From Bacteroidota bacterium (GTDB taxonomy: Bacteria; Bacteroidota; Bacteroidia; Cytophagales; Cyclobacteriaceae): DNA of 64,000 bases. Location: assembly GCA_016178785.1 (NCBI GenBank), contig JACOSO010000062.1, positions 1 to 64,000 of the forward strand, given 5' to 3'. This document shows positions 26,684 through 36,009 of the stretch, piece after piece (the stretch's first letter is position 1; each line of letters starts with the position of its first letter). The notes under the pieces are model-generated. The model saw only the letters and a list, made by a program, of their open reading frames with translations. It was not told where the DNA came from and ran no database searches. The position numbers and the translations under genes were made by a program.

Positions 26684-29578
26684 ATGAAATTATTAGCTGT
26701 TGTTTTTTTTGCACTAGTCTCCGCAAGCGCGTTGGCACAACCTCTTGCACCTGCCGATCACGGCAAAATATCGGGTGTTGTCCTCGACTCAATCAATAGC
26801 GCTGCTGTAGAATTCGCCAACGTGGCTTTGCTCGATGCAACTTCCAAAAAACCGGTGAACGGAAATATATGCGATGACAAGGGTAAATTCGAAATCACCA
26901 AAATCCCAGTTGGGAGTTACTTTATTTCAGTCTCTTTCATTGGATACAATACTAAAAATATTAAAGTACAATTGACGGATAAGAACAATGACATCGACCT
27001 TGGCAATATAACGCTGAGTCCATCTGTAACAATGTTAAAAGCAGTAGAGGTTGTTGGACAGAGGCAGTTAGTTGAGGAAAAAGTAGATCGATTGGTGTAT
27101 AATGCCGAGAATGATGCAACGGCAAAAGGTGGAGATGCTACTGACGTATTGCGAAGGGTTCCTTTGTTGACAGTCGATCTGGATGGAAACGTCTCACTTC
27201 GCGGAAGCCAAAATATTAAAGTGCTCATCAACAACAAGCCCTCCACCATTACCGCAAGCAGTATTTCAGATGCTCTCAAACAAATTCCCGCTGACCAAAT
27301 AAAAACAGTAGAAGTAATCACATCCCCTTCGGCAAAATATGACGCGGAAGGAACGGCAGGTATCATTAACATCATTACCAAGAAAAATACGTTGGAAGGA
27401 TTGACAATGAATATCAACAGCAGTTCCGGATTTCGTGGTTCGAATCTTGGACTGCAAGGTGGTTATCGAAAAGGAAAACTTGGATTGACTTTGGGAGGAT
27501 TTGGCCGCGCTCAGTACAACACTCCTGGAAAGTTTTCTAATAATCAGTTTACGTTCAGAAATGATACGACTAACACAACTGTGCAATCCGCATCTACGCG
27601 CCAGCAAAATATTTTTGGAAATTATACTTTAGGGATGGATTATGACATCGACAAAAATAACTCACTCACGGGCTCACTAAGATTCGGAATTCGCGATGGT
27701 CATAGCTACCAAGACGGTCTTTCATCTTTATCTTATATCAATGACGCATCTACCAATTACATAGATTCATTAACAAACTCGTCATTAAAAAATATTAGTA
27801 CACTAAACACCTCTCATTCAGTTGACGCCAGCTTGAATTATACCCATCTTTTCGCGAAGCAAAATCGTGAATTCAACCTTTTGACTTTGTACAGCCAAAG
27901 CGATGGACAAAATAATGTAGTCACCAATACAACAAGTTCCACTGATCCTACTACTACAGCATTCCTCAGGAACATCAACCCGACAAAGAACTCAGAGGCT
28001 ACTTTGCAAGCCGATTACCAAACTCCAATTGGTGATAATCAATTGTTTGAAATTGGGGTCAAAGACATTGCACGCAAAGCCACAAGCAATGGTACTTATG
28101 AGCAAGCAGCCTCTGATGGCGTGTACGCTCCTTACTCTGGCGGCCTTTATAAGTCCAATGCTCTTGACTACACTCAAAATATCACCGCTGGCTATGCCTC
28201 TTACTCGCTGAGTACCGCTAAAAAATATTCACTAAAAGCAGGAGTTCGGTATGAGAACACCACCGTTTCAGCGACCACTTCTTCAGGACCTTTTTCAACG
28301 ACATATGACGTGGTAGTGCCTAGCCTTAACATCTCGAAGCGTCTTGATGACGGAAGCATGATTAAGGCTTCTTACAATCGAAGAATTCAACGACCCTCTA
28401 TTCAGAATTTGAATCCTAACCTTGTGGTATCTAATCCTAAAAGTACTTCAAATGGAGATCCGACATTGAGCCCTGAGTATACTAACAATTACGAATTGTC
28501 TTATAACAAGTTCATCAAAGGAACGACCATCAATTTTTCAACCTTCATGCGCAATACTGATAACGCCATTACTCAAGTGCGAGATACGCAGGCAAATGGC
28601 GTGGTGCACACTACGTATAAAAACATTGGGATTCAAGATGCTTATGGAGTAAGCATTTTCGCCAACGTTAACATCTCTAATAAATTTTCACTAAGCGGTG
28701 GTTCTGACGCCTATTATGCCGTCCTTAAAAACCCCGCAACTTCGACTTCTGACATTTACGCTGGAAGTAACAACGGATGGGTATTCAATGCGCGCATGTT
28801 TGGCAGTTATAGCATAACCAAAGGTTGGGGATTACAATTCTTCGGATTCTATCGCGGACGCCAGGTAACACTACAAGGATATCAGGGTGCCTTTCGAATC
28901 TACAGCTTAAGCATCCAAAAAGAATTCAATGAGAAAAGAGGCAGCATTGGTTTAGGAGCAGAAAATTTTGCGACTCCTTCCATTACCGTTAAATCTTCAA
29001 GTGTGTCGCCCATTTTGAATCAGCAAAGCGCTAACACATTTTACAATTTTAATTTTAAAGTCACATTCAACTATCGCATTGGCAAGCTTACCATGAGTCA
29101 GCCTAAGAAGAGCAAGATGTCGATCAACAACGATGACTTGAAAGACAATAATGGAGGAGGTGATGATGCTGGTGGACAAGTAGGCGGACAAATGGGTGGC
29201 GGTGGCCAGCGAGGTGGTGTTCAGGGTGGACAAAAAAACCTAAAGATGACTGCAGCCGATCCTGCAAAAGTGATTGATGCCGGAGGCATATGGAATTACG
29301 CGGTAGAGTCACCGCAGGGAGGTGGCGGAAAATTGGTGATCAAGAAAGATGGAGCTAACTATTCCGGAACTATTATAAGCAATCGAAATAATAAGGAAGT
29401 TGCGCTCTCGTCAGTGACCGTTAATGGAAATGAAATCAATATTACCTATGATGTTTCTTTCAATGGAAATACAATGAGTTTCACCATCAAAGGAACGATT
29501 AAAGATGATGATCTTAATGGCAATATGAGCGTGGGTCAATTCGGTACATTTCCGATCAATGCAAAGAGAGAAAAATAA
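26684..29578 (+). CDS. TonB-dependent receptor-like outer-membrane protein with extra C-terminal domain
   Basis: The start is set at ATG 26684 (964 residues, signal MKLLAVVFFALVSASALAQ). The frame opens earlier but the upstream part looks non-coding. A carboxypeptidase-regulatory-like domain comes first (about 28-110), then a plug (VDVLRRVPLLTVDLDGNVS-like, IEVITSPSAKYDAEGTAGI-like sequences) and a beta barrel of the Bacteroidota outer-membrane family. After the barrel (about residue 800) come a Gly-rich linker (DDAGGQVGGQMGGGGQ) and a beta-rich domain of about 100 residues (KLVIKKDGANYSGTI to FPINAKREK). Substrate unknown. Preceded by the divergent LytS/LytTR pair. Confidence 0.88.
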   Translation: MKLLAVVFFALVSASALAQPLAPADHGKISGVVLDSINSAAVEFANVALLDATSKKPVNGNICDDKGKFEITKIPVGSYFISVSFIGYNTKNIKVQLTDKNNDIDLGNITLSPSVTMLKAVEVVGQRQLVEEKVDRLVYNAENDATAKGGDATDVLRRVPLLTVDLDGNVSLRGSQNIKVLINNKPSTITASSISDALKQIPADQIKTVEVITSPSAKYDAEGTAGIINIITKKNTLEGLTMNINSSSGFRGSNLGLQGGYRKGKLGLTLGGFGRAQYNTPGKFSNNQFTFRNDTTNTTVQSASTRQQNIFGNYTLGMDYDIDKNNSLTGSLRFGIRDGHSYQDGLSSLSYINDASTNYIDSLTNSSLKNISTLNTSHSVDASLNYTHLFAKQNREFNLLTLYSQSDGQNNVVTNTTSSTDPTTTAFLRNINPTKNSEATLQADYQTPIGDNQLFEIGVKDIARKATSNGTYEQAASDGVYAPYSGGLYKSNALDYTQNITAGYASYSLSTAKKYSLKAGVRYENTTVSATTSSGPFSTTYDVVVPSLNISKRLDDGSMIKASYNRRIQRPSIQNLNPNLVVSNPKSTSNGDPTLSPEYTNNYELSYNKFIKGTTINFSTFMRNTDNAITQVRDTQANGVVHTTYKNIGIQDAYGVSIFANVNISNKFSLSGGSDAYYAVLKNPATSTSDIYAGSNNGWVFNARMFGSYSITKGWGLQFFGFYRGRQVTLQGYQGAFRIYSLSIQKEFNEKRGSIGLGAENFATPSITVKSSSVSPILNQQSANTFYNFNFKVTFNYRIGKLTMSQPKKSKMSINNDDLKDNNGGGDDAGGQVGGQMGGGGQRGGVQGGQKNLKMTAADPAKVIDAGGIWNYAVESPQGGGGKLVIKKDGANYSGTIISNRNNKEVALSSVTVNGNEINITYDVSFNGNTMSFTIKGTIKDDDLNGNMSVGQFGTFPINAKREK

Positions 29579-29659
29579 AAATATTCCGCAGGTGATGATT
29601 TGAAAGCTGCAAACTGAAGGTAAGGGAGGTTTGGAATATCTAAGGTTTGTGGCTTTCTT

Positions 29660-30835
29660 TTATTCCTCTACAGAGGACGAAGGAATGAAATTTGGATAAA
29701 TGGCCAAATGCTTTTTCTTTATCACGTCAAAAATCATCTCACGAAAAGCTCTTATATTTTCTTTTTTGGTGGCAGAAATGAAAACCACATGGTCAAAACC
29801 ATGCTGACGATAATAGCCCTGAAGGGCATTCAAATCTACCGGCCCATCTTCATTTTTAAGAAGATCAATTTTATTTAAAACAAGAATCGTTGGAATGTTT
29901 CCTGCCCCGATTTCTACCAATGTATTCTTTACTACTTCGATTTGATTATCATGAAATAGATGAGCGCAGTCAACTATATGAAGAAGTAAATCTGCTTCGC
30001 GCACTTCATCAAGAGTTGACTTAAAAGATTCAATTAAATGATGCGGAAGTTTGCGTATAAATCCAACCGTGTCAGAAAGTAAGAATGGAATGCCGTCAAT
30101 CACTACTTTGCGCACGGTAGCATCTACAGTTGCAAACAACTTGTTCTCCGCCTTTACATCTGCCTTCGAGAGCAAATTCATGAGGGTGCTTTTGCCAACG
30201 TTGGTATATCCAACCAAAGCTACGCGCACCATTCCACTTCGGGATTTACGCTGAGTTTGTCTTTGTTTGTCAATTTTTTTTAAGTCTTCCTTCAATTGCG
30301 AAATCTGGTTGCGCACGATCCTTCGGTCTGTCTCGATTTCTTTTTCACCTGCCCCGCCACGCGTGCCTGTCCCACCTCGTTGGCGCTCAAGGTGAGTCCA
30401 CATGCGCGTGAGGCGTGGCAAAAGGTATTGGTTCATTGCCAACTCAACTTGGGTGCGCGCTTGAGCCGTTTGAGCCCGCATCAAAAAAATATCGAGGATC
30501 AAGAGCGAGCGGTCGTAGATCCGAACTGAGTATTCCTCTCCCCCATTTAATTCTTTCTCCAGATTGCGGAGTTGCGAAGGAGAAAGATCATCATCAAATA
30601 ATACATGACGAATATTGTGGTGCGTAACATGTTCCTTAATCTCTTGAAGCTTGCCCTTACCTACAAACGTACGCGAATCGGGAGCGGGAAGCTTCTGAGA
30701 AAATCGTTCAATTACTTTAATACCAATTGTTTCGGCTAAAAAAGCTAGTTCATCTAAGTGCTCCTGCATTTCTTCGGGTCGGGTCTTTGGCGTGCCCAAG
30801 GAAACGAGAACAGCAAGATTTAAAGGTTTATTCAT
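29660..30835 (-). CDS. hflX: Ribosome-associated GTPase HflX
   Basis: The 391-residue protein has the HflX N-terminal domain (ELAFLAETIGIKVIE, SRTFVGKGKLQEI, VLFDDDLSPSQLRNLE) and the central GGTGTRGGAGEKEIETDRR. The G domain carries G1 GYTNVGKST, G2 TVDATVRKV, G3 DTVGFIRKLP and G4 NKIDLL. HflX binds the 50S ribosome and splits stalled ribosomes under stress. Full length for the family. Confidence 0.97.
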   Translation of the reverse strand: MNKPLNLAVLVSLGTPKTRPEEMQEHLDELAFLAETIGIKVIERFSQKLPAPDSRTFVGKGKLQEIKEHVTHHNIRHVLFDDDLSPSQLRNLEKELNGGEEYSVRIYDRSLLILDIFLMRAQTAQARTQVELAMNQYLLPRLTRMWTHLERQRGGTGTRGGAGEKEIETDRRIVRNQISQLKEDLKKIDKQRQTQRKSRSGMVRVALVGYTNVGKSTLMNLLSKADVKAENKLFATVDATVRKVVIDGIPFLLSDTVGFIRKLPHHLIESFKSTLDEVREADLLLHIVDCAHLFHDNQIEVVKNTLVEIGAGNIPTILVLNKIDLLKNEDGPVDLNALQGYYRQHGFDHVVFISATKKENIRAFREMIFDVIKKKHLAIYPNFIPSSSVEE

Positions 30836-30842
30836 AGGGTTG

Positions 30843-30873
30843 CAAACTTATCTGAAAGTTGCTTCATGCCAAA
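30843..30873 (-). promoter_or_regulatory. Promoter of hflX (TTTG-N19-TAAGTTTG)
   Basis: On the minus strand TTTG (30873-30870) is followed after exactly 19 bp by TAAGTTTG (30850-30843), a full match to the Bacteroidota -33/-7 pair. The -7 box ends only 7 bp before the hflX ATG (30835), so the transcript would be leaderless or nearly so. Confidence 0.6.
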
Positions 30874-30886
30874 GGTTACTTTTTCC

Positions 30887-30894
30887 TACTTTTG
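30887..30894 (+). promoter_or_regulatory. -7 promoter box for the exopolysaccharide cluster
   Basis: TACTTTTG matches TAnnTTTG exactly and points toward the glycosyltransferase gene, giving a leader of about 80 nt. It is divergent from and close to the hflX promoter. Confidence 0.5.
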
Positions 30895-30982
30895 CAGAAT
30901 GTAACACTGTATTTGGGTGATTTTAACCCATTTAAAAACCTAAACCTTAGCCATGTCAAAGGCGGGCATAGTTGGCAAAAGA

Positions 30983-32095
30983 ATGAGAATAGCAATTGTA
31001 TTGAACACCTCCTGGAATATTTACAATTTCAGGATGAATTTTGTTAAGGCTCTCTTGGCAGAGGGCCATGAGGTGCATACCATAGCTCCTAATGACGATT
31101 ATACTCATTTTCTTACCGAATCAGGCTGCGTTCATCATGATTTGAAGATGGATAGTCGCGGGGCCAATCCTATAAAGGATTCACTTCTTATTTTTGAATT
31201 GATCGGAAAGTACCGCGCAGTAAAACCCGATGTGATTCTTCACTATACCATCAAACCCAATGTTTATGGAACTCTTGCAGCAGCCCTGCTTGGGATTCCT
31301 TCAATCAATAATGTATGTGGTTTGGGCACAATATTCTTAAAAAAGAACTTGGTTTCATCGGTGGCAATTGCGCTGTATAAGTTGGCGTTTCGTTTTCCGA
31401 AAAAAGTGTTCTTTCAGAATCCGGATGACCGCGCACTTTTCATAGATAATAAACTTGTCGAACCGAATATCACAGACGTACTTCCTGGATCGGGAATTGA
31501 CCTAAAATACTTTACCCCTGCTGATTTTTCTCGAAACAAGAAATTCACATTTCTTTTGGTCTCAAGACTCATTACCGACAAAGGTATACTTGAATATATT
31601 AATGCTATCAAACAACTAAAATCTGAAGGAGTACAGGCTCATTTTCAGTTGCTGGGCGCAAAAGACCCTTATCACAAGCGAGGGATAAACTTGAAGGTAA
31701 TCGATGAATGGATTCGCTCGGGCACTGTGGAATATTTAGGATCAACCAAAGATGTGCGGCCATTTATTAAGCAGGCAGACTGTATAGTGCTCCCCTCGTA
31801 CCGAGAAGGTACACCACGCACGCTGCTCGAAGCAGCCAGCATTGCCAAGCCGATTATTGCCACCGATGTGCCGGGATGCCATCATGTAGTAACTCACAAT
31901 CACAACGGGCTGCTCTGCAAGATCAAGGACGCAAATGACTTGGCTTACAAGATGAAGTCGCTCATGTGTTTCAGCGATGAAGCATTGCGGACCATGGGGC
32001 TAAATGGTCGAAAAAAAGTCGAAAGAGAATTTGAAGAAGCAATAGTCATTAATAAATATTTGGGTGCGCTTCGGGCCTTGCCCCTGACCCAATGA
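30983..32095 (+). CDS. GT4-type glycosyltransferase
   Basis: The start is placed at ATG 30983 (370 residues, MRIAIVLNTSWNIYNFR). An upstream ATG at 30953 is possible. The sequence has the GT-B layout of family 4 transferases: N-terminal Rossmann half (NFVKALLAEGHEVHTIAPND), then LLVSRLITDKGILEYINAI and the nucleotide-sugar site VLPSYREGTPRTLLEAASIAKP (EX7E type). Similar enzymes add sugars to undecaprenyl-linked intermediates. It opens a short cluster with Wza-, Wzc- and CpsB-like genes, so capsule or exopolysaccharide synthesis is the likely role. The donor sugar cannot be told. Confidence 0.88.
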   Translation: MRIAIVLNTSWNIYNFRMNFVKALLAEGHEVHTIAPNDDYTHFLTESGCVHHDLKMDSRGANPIKDSLLIFELIGKYRAVKPDVILHYTIKPNVYGTLAAALLGIPSINNVCGLGTIFLKKNLVSSVAIALYKLAFRFPKKVFFQNPDDRALFIDNKLVEPNITDVLPGSGIDLKYFTPADFSRNKKFTFLLVSRLITDKGILEYINAIKQLKSEGVQAHFQLLGAKDPYHKRGINLKVIDEWIRSGTVEYLGSTKDVRPFIKQADCIVLPSYREGTPRTLLEAASIAKPIIATDVPGCHHVVTHNHNGLLCKIKDANDLAYKMKSLMCFSDEALRTMGLNGRKKVEREFEEAIVINKYLGALRALPLTQ

Positions 32096-32183
32096 CATGC
32101 GCTGAAGTTTATTCTTAGCAAGCGTAGTCAGCTTTATGTTCACGAAAAATCGTAATTTCACATCCTACTTTTAAACCTAAATT

Positions 32184-32954
32184 GTGCGAAATTCATATTC
32201 GTTACTCCCATTGACTATTCTGTTCTGTTCTTGTGCTTCGTATAAACAAAACATTATGTTTAGGCCAACAGGAGATCATATGCCTGAGGCAATCAAAAAA
32301 GAAGCAATTGCCACGGAAAAGAACTATGTGATTCAAAAAAATGACCTGCTGAAACTTGATATTTTCTCCAACAATGGCGAGCGGCTAGTTGACCCTAACC
32401 CCGAGATGACAGGTGCCACTGCAAAAGGCAATGGGCAATCCTCTCAACAACAATCAGACGAGCAAACTTCTTATCTGGTAGACCTCAATGGCTTGGCGAA
32501 ACTCCCAATGATTGGTGAACTTAAGTTAGAAGGTCTCACGTTACGCCAAGCGGAAGAGATTGTTCAAAAGGAGTATTCAAAATTTTTCAAAGAGCCGTTT
32601 GTAAAGATGTCTTATTCGAATAAACGAGTGATTGTGTTGGGCGCTCCGGGCGGACAGGTGATTCCACTAATGAATCAAAATGTAACCGTGGTAGAAGTTC
32701 TTGCCCTTGCAAGAGGGGTAGATAATTTGGCTAAGGCTCACAATATTCGCCTCATCAGGGGCACACATGTTTACCAAATTGATTTCAGTACTATTCAAGG
32801 CTATAATGAAGGCAACATGATTGTGGAGCCTGGGGATGTAGTTTATGTGGAACCAATACGCAGGCCGCTTACGGAAGCCTTACGCGATAATTACATTTTT
32901 GTTTATCCCCTCATTACGATTGTCACAGTTATTATTGCCAACAAACTCAAATAA
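32184..32954 (+). CDS. Polysaccharide export outer-membrane lipoprotein (Wza-like)
   Basis: Translation starts at GTG 32184 and gives 256 residues. The N-terminus LTILFCSCASYK is a lipoprotein signal. The body has the polysaccharide export domain (NYVIQKNDLLKLDIFSNNG, LVDLNGLAKLPMIGELKLEGLTLRQAEEIVQKEY) and a SLBB-like segment (VIVLGAPGGQVIPL). A final hydrophobic stretch (FVYPLITIVTVIIANKLK) crosses or enters the membrane. It forms the export pore with the Wzc-like kinase encoded 6 bp downstream. Confidence 0.9.
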   Translation: MRNSYSLLPLTILFCSCASYKQNIMFRPTGDHMPEAIKKEAIATEKNYVIQKNDLLKLDIFSNNGERLVDPNPEMTGATAKGNGQSSQQQSDEQTSYLVDLNGLAKLPMIGELKLEGLTLRQAEEIVQKEYSKFFKEPFVKMSYSNKRVIVLGAPGGQVIPLMNQNVTVVEVLALARGVDNLAKAHNIRLIRGTHVYQIDFSTIQGYNEGNMIVEPGDVVYVEPIRRPLTEALRDNYIFVYPLITIVTVIIANKLK

Positions 32955-32960
32955 CATTCT

Positions 32961-35282
32961 TTGAAAGACACTACTGACAAATTGCCCAGCAACGCACAAG
33001 ATTCCATTGACATGGAAAAACTCAGCGCGGTTACCGGGAGAAACAAATGGTGGATCTTCATTATCTTTCTTGTATGTAACGGAGCTGCTTACCTTACGAC
33101 CCGTTGGACAAAGGATATCTTCGAGTCAGCTTCTGAATTAAAGCTTGATATTAAAAGGGATGCAACCGAACTTGGAATCAAAGAGTTTGTACAAGATCCA
33201 AATCGCGACATAATTTCCGGTGAAATTGAGCAAATCAAATCAAGCCTTTTTTTGAACAAGATTATTGATTCTCTCAATCTCACGGTTGGCTACTTCAGCG
33301 AAGGAAATGTTTTGATCAACGAGTTGTACACACAAGCACCTTTTGAAGTTAAGCTTATAAAAGCAAGGAGAGATATTCAAGACGTTCCGATCTACTTCAC
33401 ACCATTGGATTTAAATTCTTTTAGTCTCAAAGTTGGATCAAAGGGTCAAAAAATAACTGCGAATTATGGCGTCATCGTTTCAGTGAACGGCAGTGAATTT
33501 GTTGTCATCAATTCTAACAAGCTTACAGAAAAAGACGGGAACGATTTTTATTTTGTCATCAACAGCCGCGAAAGATTGGTTTCCTATCTTTCTAAAAACA
33601 CTTTAGTTGAACCTCTGAATTTCAATGCCAACGCCATTCGCATCTCATTCAAGGACAATAATGCTCAAAAGGCGGTTGACATCGTGAACAAAATTGATTC
33701 GGTTTACATTGGCTACAGCAACGAACAAAAAAACCTGGCGAATAAACAAAAGATCGATTGGCTCAATCACGAATTAGCTCAACTAGAAAAACGAATGGAG
33801 GGGTTTGAAACTTACTTTGAAGAATTCACCCTTACTAACAAAACCAGTGATGCCAGCGCGGATATGAAACGCACGATCGGCTTGATTAATCGGTATGATT
33901 CACAACGCTATACATTGAATAAGCGCATTATTGAAATCAGTGGATTGATTGATGGACTTGTATCGGAAAAAAGACAGTCGTACTCGTTTCAATATTCATT
34001 CCTCCCAGAGTACATTAACAAAAGGCTCGAAGCATTATCAACCCTTACCCATGAGCGCGATAAGCTTTCATTGTCCTACAATGAAAATACACTTGCCTTT
34101 AGACAAAAGGAAAAAGATGTCGCATTATTGAAGGATCAGGTTTTTGGTCAATTGACTGCGTTGAAAGAAGCATGGATGAAATCGTTGAGTGAAGTAGTCA
34201 AAGAGAAGTTAAAACTTGAAAAAGAGTTTATGTCAATGCCCGACAAAAACACCAGGTTTTCGAAAAACCAAAGGTTCTATAATCTCTTTACTGAGTTTTA
34301 TCTTTCGATGATGCAATCTAAAGCACAATTTGAAATTGCAAAAGCAGGAAGTACTTCTGATTTTAAAATTCTTTCTGCCGCTTCTATACCAAGTGGCCCA
34401 ATATCGCAGAGAAAGTTATTAATCCACGGAATCGGGTTGGCAGCATCAATTGCATTGGCGTTTTTCTTTATTGGCTTTGCCTACATCCTCGACAACAAAG
34501 TGACGAGCGTCAGGGAAATAGACCAGGCTCTCGATATGCCGGTACTTGGAATCATTCCCGCGACTCGTTACACTATGAACAAAGGAATTCTTGTTCAGGA
34601 TAATCCCCGGTCAATGGCGAGTGAAGCTATTCGGTCCCTGCGCACAAATCTTGATTTCTTTACTTCGGGTGGCACCAAAAAAATCATCACGATATCATCG
34701 TCAATTTCTGGCGAGGGGAAATCTTTCCTGGCGAAAAATTTAGGAGGTGTGCTGGCCATGTCAAACAAGAAAGTTGCATTGCTCGATCTTGATATGCGCA
34801 AAGCTAAATTGTCTGAAGCAGGAAATGGACAAGCTTCAACCAAGGGGTTAAGTACTGTGCTTATCAATAAAAACAGTTGGCGCGACTGTATTCAAAAAAC
34901 GCCAATCGAAAATCTTGATTTCATTCCATCAGGCCCTCTCCCGCCAAATCCATCGGAGTTGTTGGTCAACGGTGAATTTTCAGTACTACTCAATGATCTA
35001 CAGCAAGAATACGATTTTATTTTGCTAGACACTCCTCCAGCAGGTTTAGTGACTGATGCTATTATGGCCATGCGCAAATCCGACTTGTCGATTTTTGTGG
35101 TGCGGGCAAATTATTCAAAAAAAGAATTCTTGAGAAGCATCGATCGAATCATTACAGTCAATAAGCTGAGTAACTGTGCCATCGTATTAAATGCTTTACC
35201 TCAATCCGACAAGCTTTACGGCTATGGATATTATGAGGATTACACGGAAAGAAAAAAGTGGTGGAAATTTTCTAAAAGCTAA
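32961..35282 (+). CDS. Polysaccharide co-polymerase / BY-kinase (Wzc-like)
   Basis: The 773-residue protein starts at TTG 32961 (an in-frame ATG at 33012 is an alternative). It has a Wzz domain bounded by two membrane helices (about 32-48 and 493-510) with a long coiled region between. The cytoplasmic tyrosine-kinase domain has Walker A SISGEGKSFLAKNL (about 579-592), Walker A-prime VALLDLDMRKAK and Walker B FILLDTPPAG. A Tyr cluster at the C-terminus (YGYGYYEDYTERKKWW) is the autophosphorylation tail. It regulates chain length and export. The CpsB-like phosphatase gene directly follows. Confidence 0.94.
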   Translation: MKDTTDKLPSNAQDSIDMEKLSAVTGRNKWWIFIIFLVCNGAAYLTTRWTKDIFESASELKLDIKRDATELGIKEFVQDPNRDIISGEIEQIKSSLFLNKIIDSLNLTVGYFSEGNVLINELYTQAPFEVKLIKARRDIQDVPIYFTPLDLNSFSLKVGSKGQKITANYGVIVSVNGSEFVVINSNKLTEKDGNDFYFVINSRERLVSYLSKNTLVEPLNFNANAIRISFKDNNAQKAVDIVNKIDSVYIGYSNEQKNLANKQKIDWLNHELAQLEKRMEGFETYFEEFTLTNKTSDASADMKRTIGLINRYDSQRYTLNKRIIEISGLIDGLVSEKRQSYSFQYSFLPEYINKRLEALSTLTHERDKLSLSYNENTLAFRQKEKDVALLKDQVFGQLTALKEAWMKSLSEVVKEKLKLEKEFMSMPDKNTRFSKNQRFYNLFTEFYLSMMQSKAQFEIAKAGSTSDFKILSAASIPSGPISQRKLLIHGIGLAASIALAFFFIGFAYILDNKVTSVREIDQALDMPVLGIIPATRYTMNKGILVQDNPRSMASEAIRSLRTNLDFFTSGGTKKIITISSSISGEGKSFLAKNLGGVLAMSNKKVALLDLDMRKAKLSEAGNGQASTKGLSTVLINKNSWRDCIQKTPIENLDFIPSGPLPPNPSELLVNGEFSVLLNDLQQEYDFILLDTPPAGLVTDAIMAMRKSDLSIFVVRANYSKKEFLRSIDRIITVNKLSNCAIVLNALPQSDKLYGYGYYEDYTERKKWWKFSKS

Positions 35283-36005
35283 GTGTTTTCATTTTTTTTT
35301 AAGAAAGAGAAAATCAACCCGTTCCCTCTCAGGACGGATATTCATTCACATCTCATTCCAGGCATTGATGATGGCGTTACCAGCTTTGAAAATGCTCGTG
35401 AAGTAATCCTCAAGTTGCAAGAGTCCGGCTACAAAAAACTAATTACCACACCTCACATCATCAGTGATACTTACAAAAATACACCCGAAATTATTTTAAA
35501 TGGATTAAGGGAACTCAATCTTTTTTTACTTCAGAACAACATTGATATCAAAATTGAGGCAGCAGCAGAGTACTACCTCGACACTTGGCTTATCAGCGAA
35601 GTCAATGACGGAAATCTGCTACTCACGTTTGCTGATAAATACCTTCTTTTCGAAATGAACTACATCACCGAGCCGTATCAACTAAATGATTTCATCTTTT
35701 CACTAACAACAAAAGGCTATAGACCCGTGCTTGCCCATCCGGAGCGTTATCAGTTCATGACATTGGAAAAGGCTGAAGATCTTCGCGATCGTGGAGTACT
35801 TTTGCAATTGAATATTCTTTCATTAATTGGTTTCTACTCCAAACCCGTTCAATCAATGGCAAATAAGTTAGTTAACAATCGTTTGGTCGATTTTCTCGGA
35901 AGCGATTGTCATAACCTTCGCCAGGCTTCATTGATCCCTGAGGCGTTTAAAAATAAATATTTAAAAAAAGTATTGAACCTTCCACTCCATAACAACCTGC
36001 TTTAA
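35283..36005 (+). CDS. CpsB/CapC-like tyrosine-protein phosphatase (PHP fold)
   Basis: The 240-residue protein starts at GTG 35283, immediately after the kinase stop. The metal-binding pattern is TDIHSHLIPGIDDG at the N-terminus, TTPHI, then VLAHPERY and a final GSDCHN, typical of PHP-type phosphatases. It would remove phosphate from the tyrosine tail of the Wzc-like kinase and reset polysaccharide assembly. Full length. Confidence 0.93.
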   Translation: MFSFFFKKEKINPFPLRTDIHSHLIPGIDDGVTSFENAREVILKLQESGYKKLITTPHIISDTYKNTPEIILNGLRELNLFLLQNNIDIKIEAAAEYYLDTWLISEVNDGNLLLTFADKYLLFEMNYITEPYQLNDFIFSLTTKGYRPVLAHPERYQFMTLEKAEDLRDRGVLLQLNILSLIGFYSKPVQSMANKLVNNRLVDFLGSDCHNLRQASLIPEAFKNKYLKKVLNLPLHNNLL

Positions 36006-36009
36006 TGCT

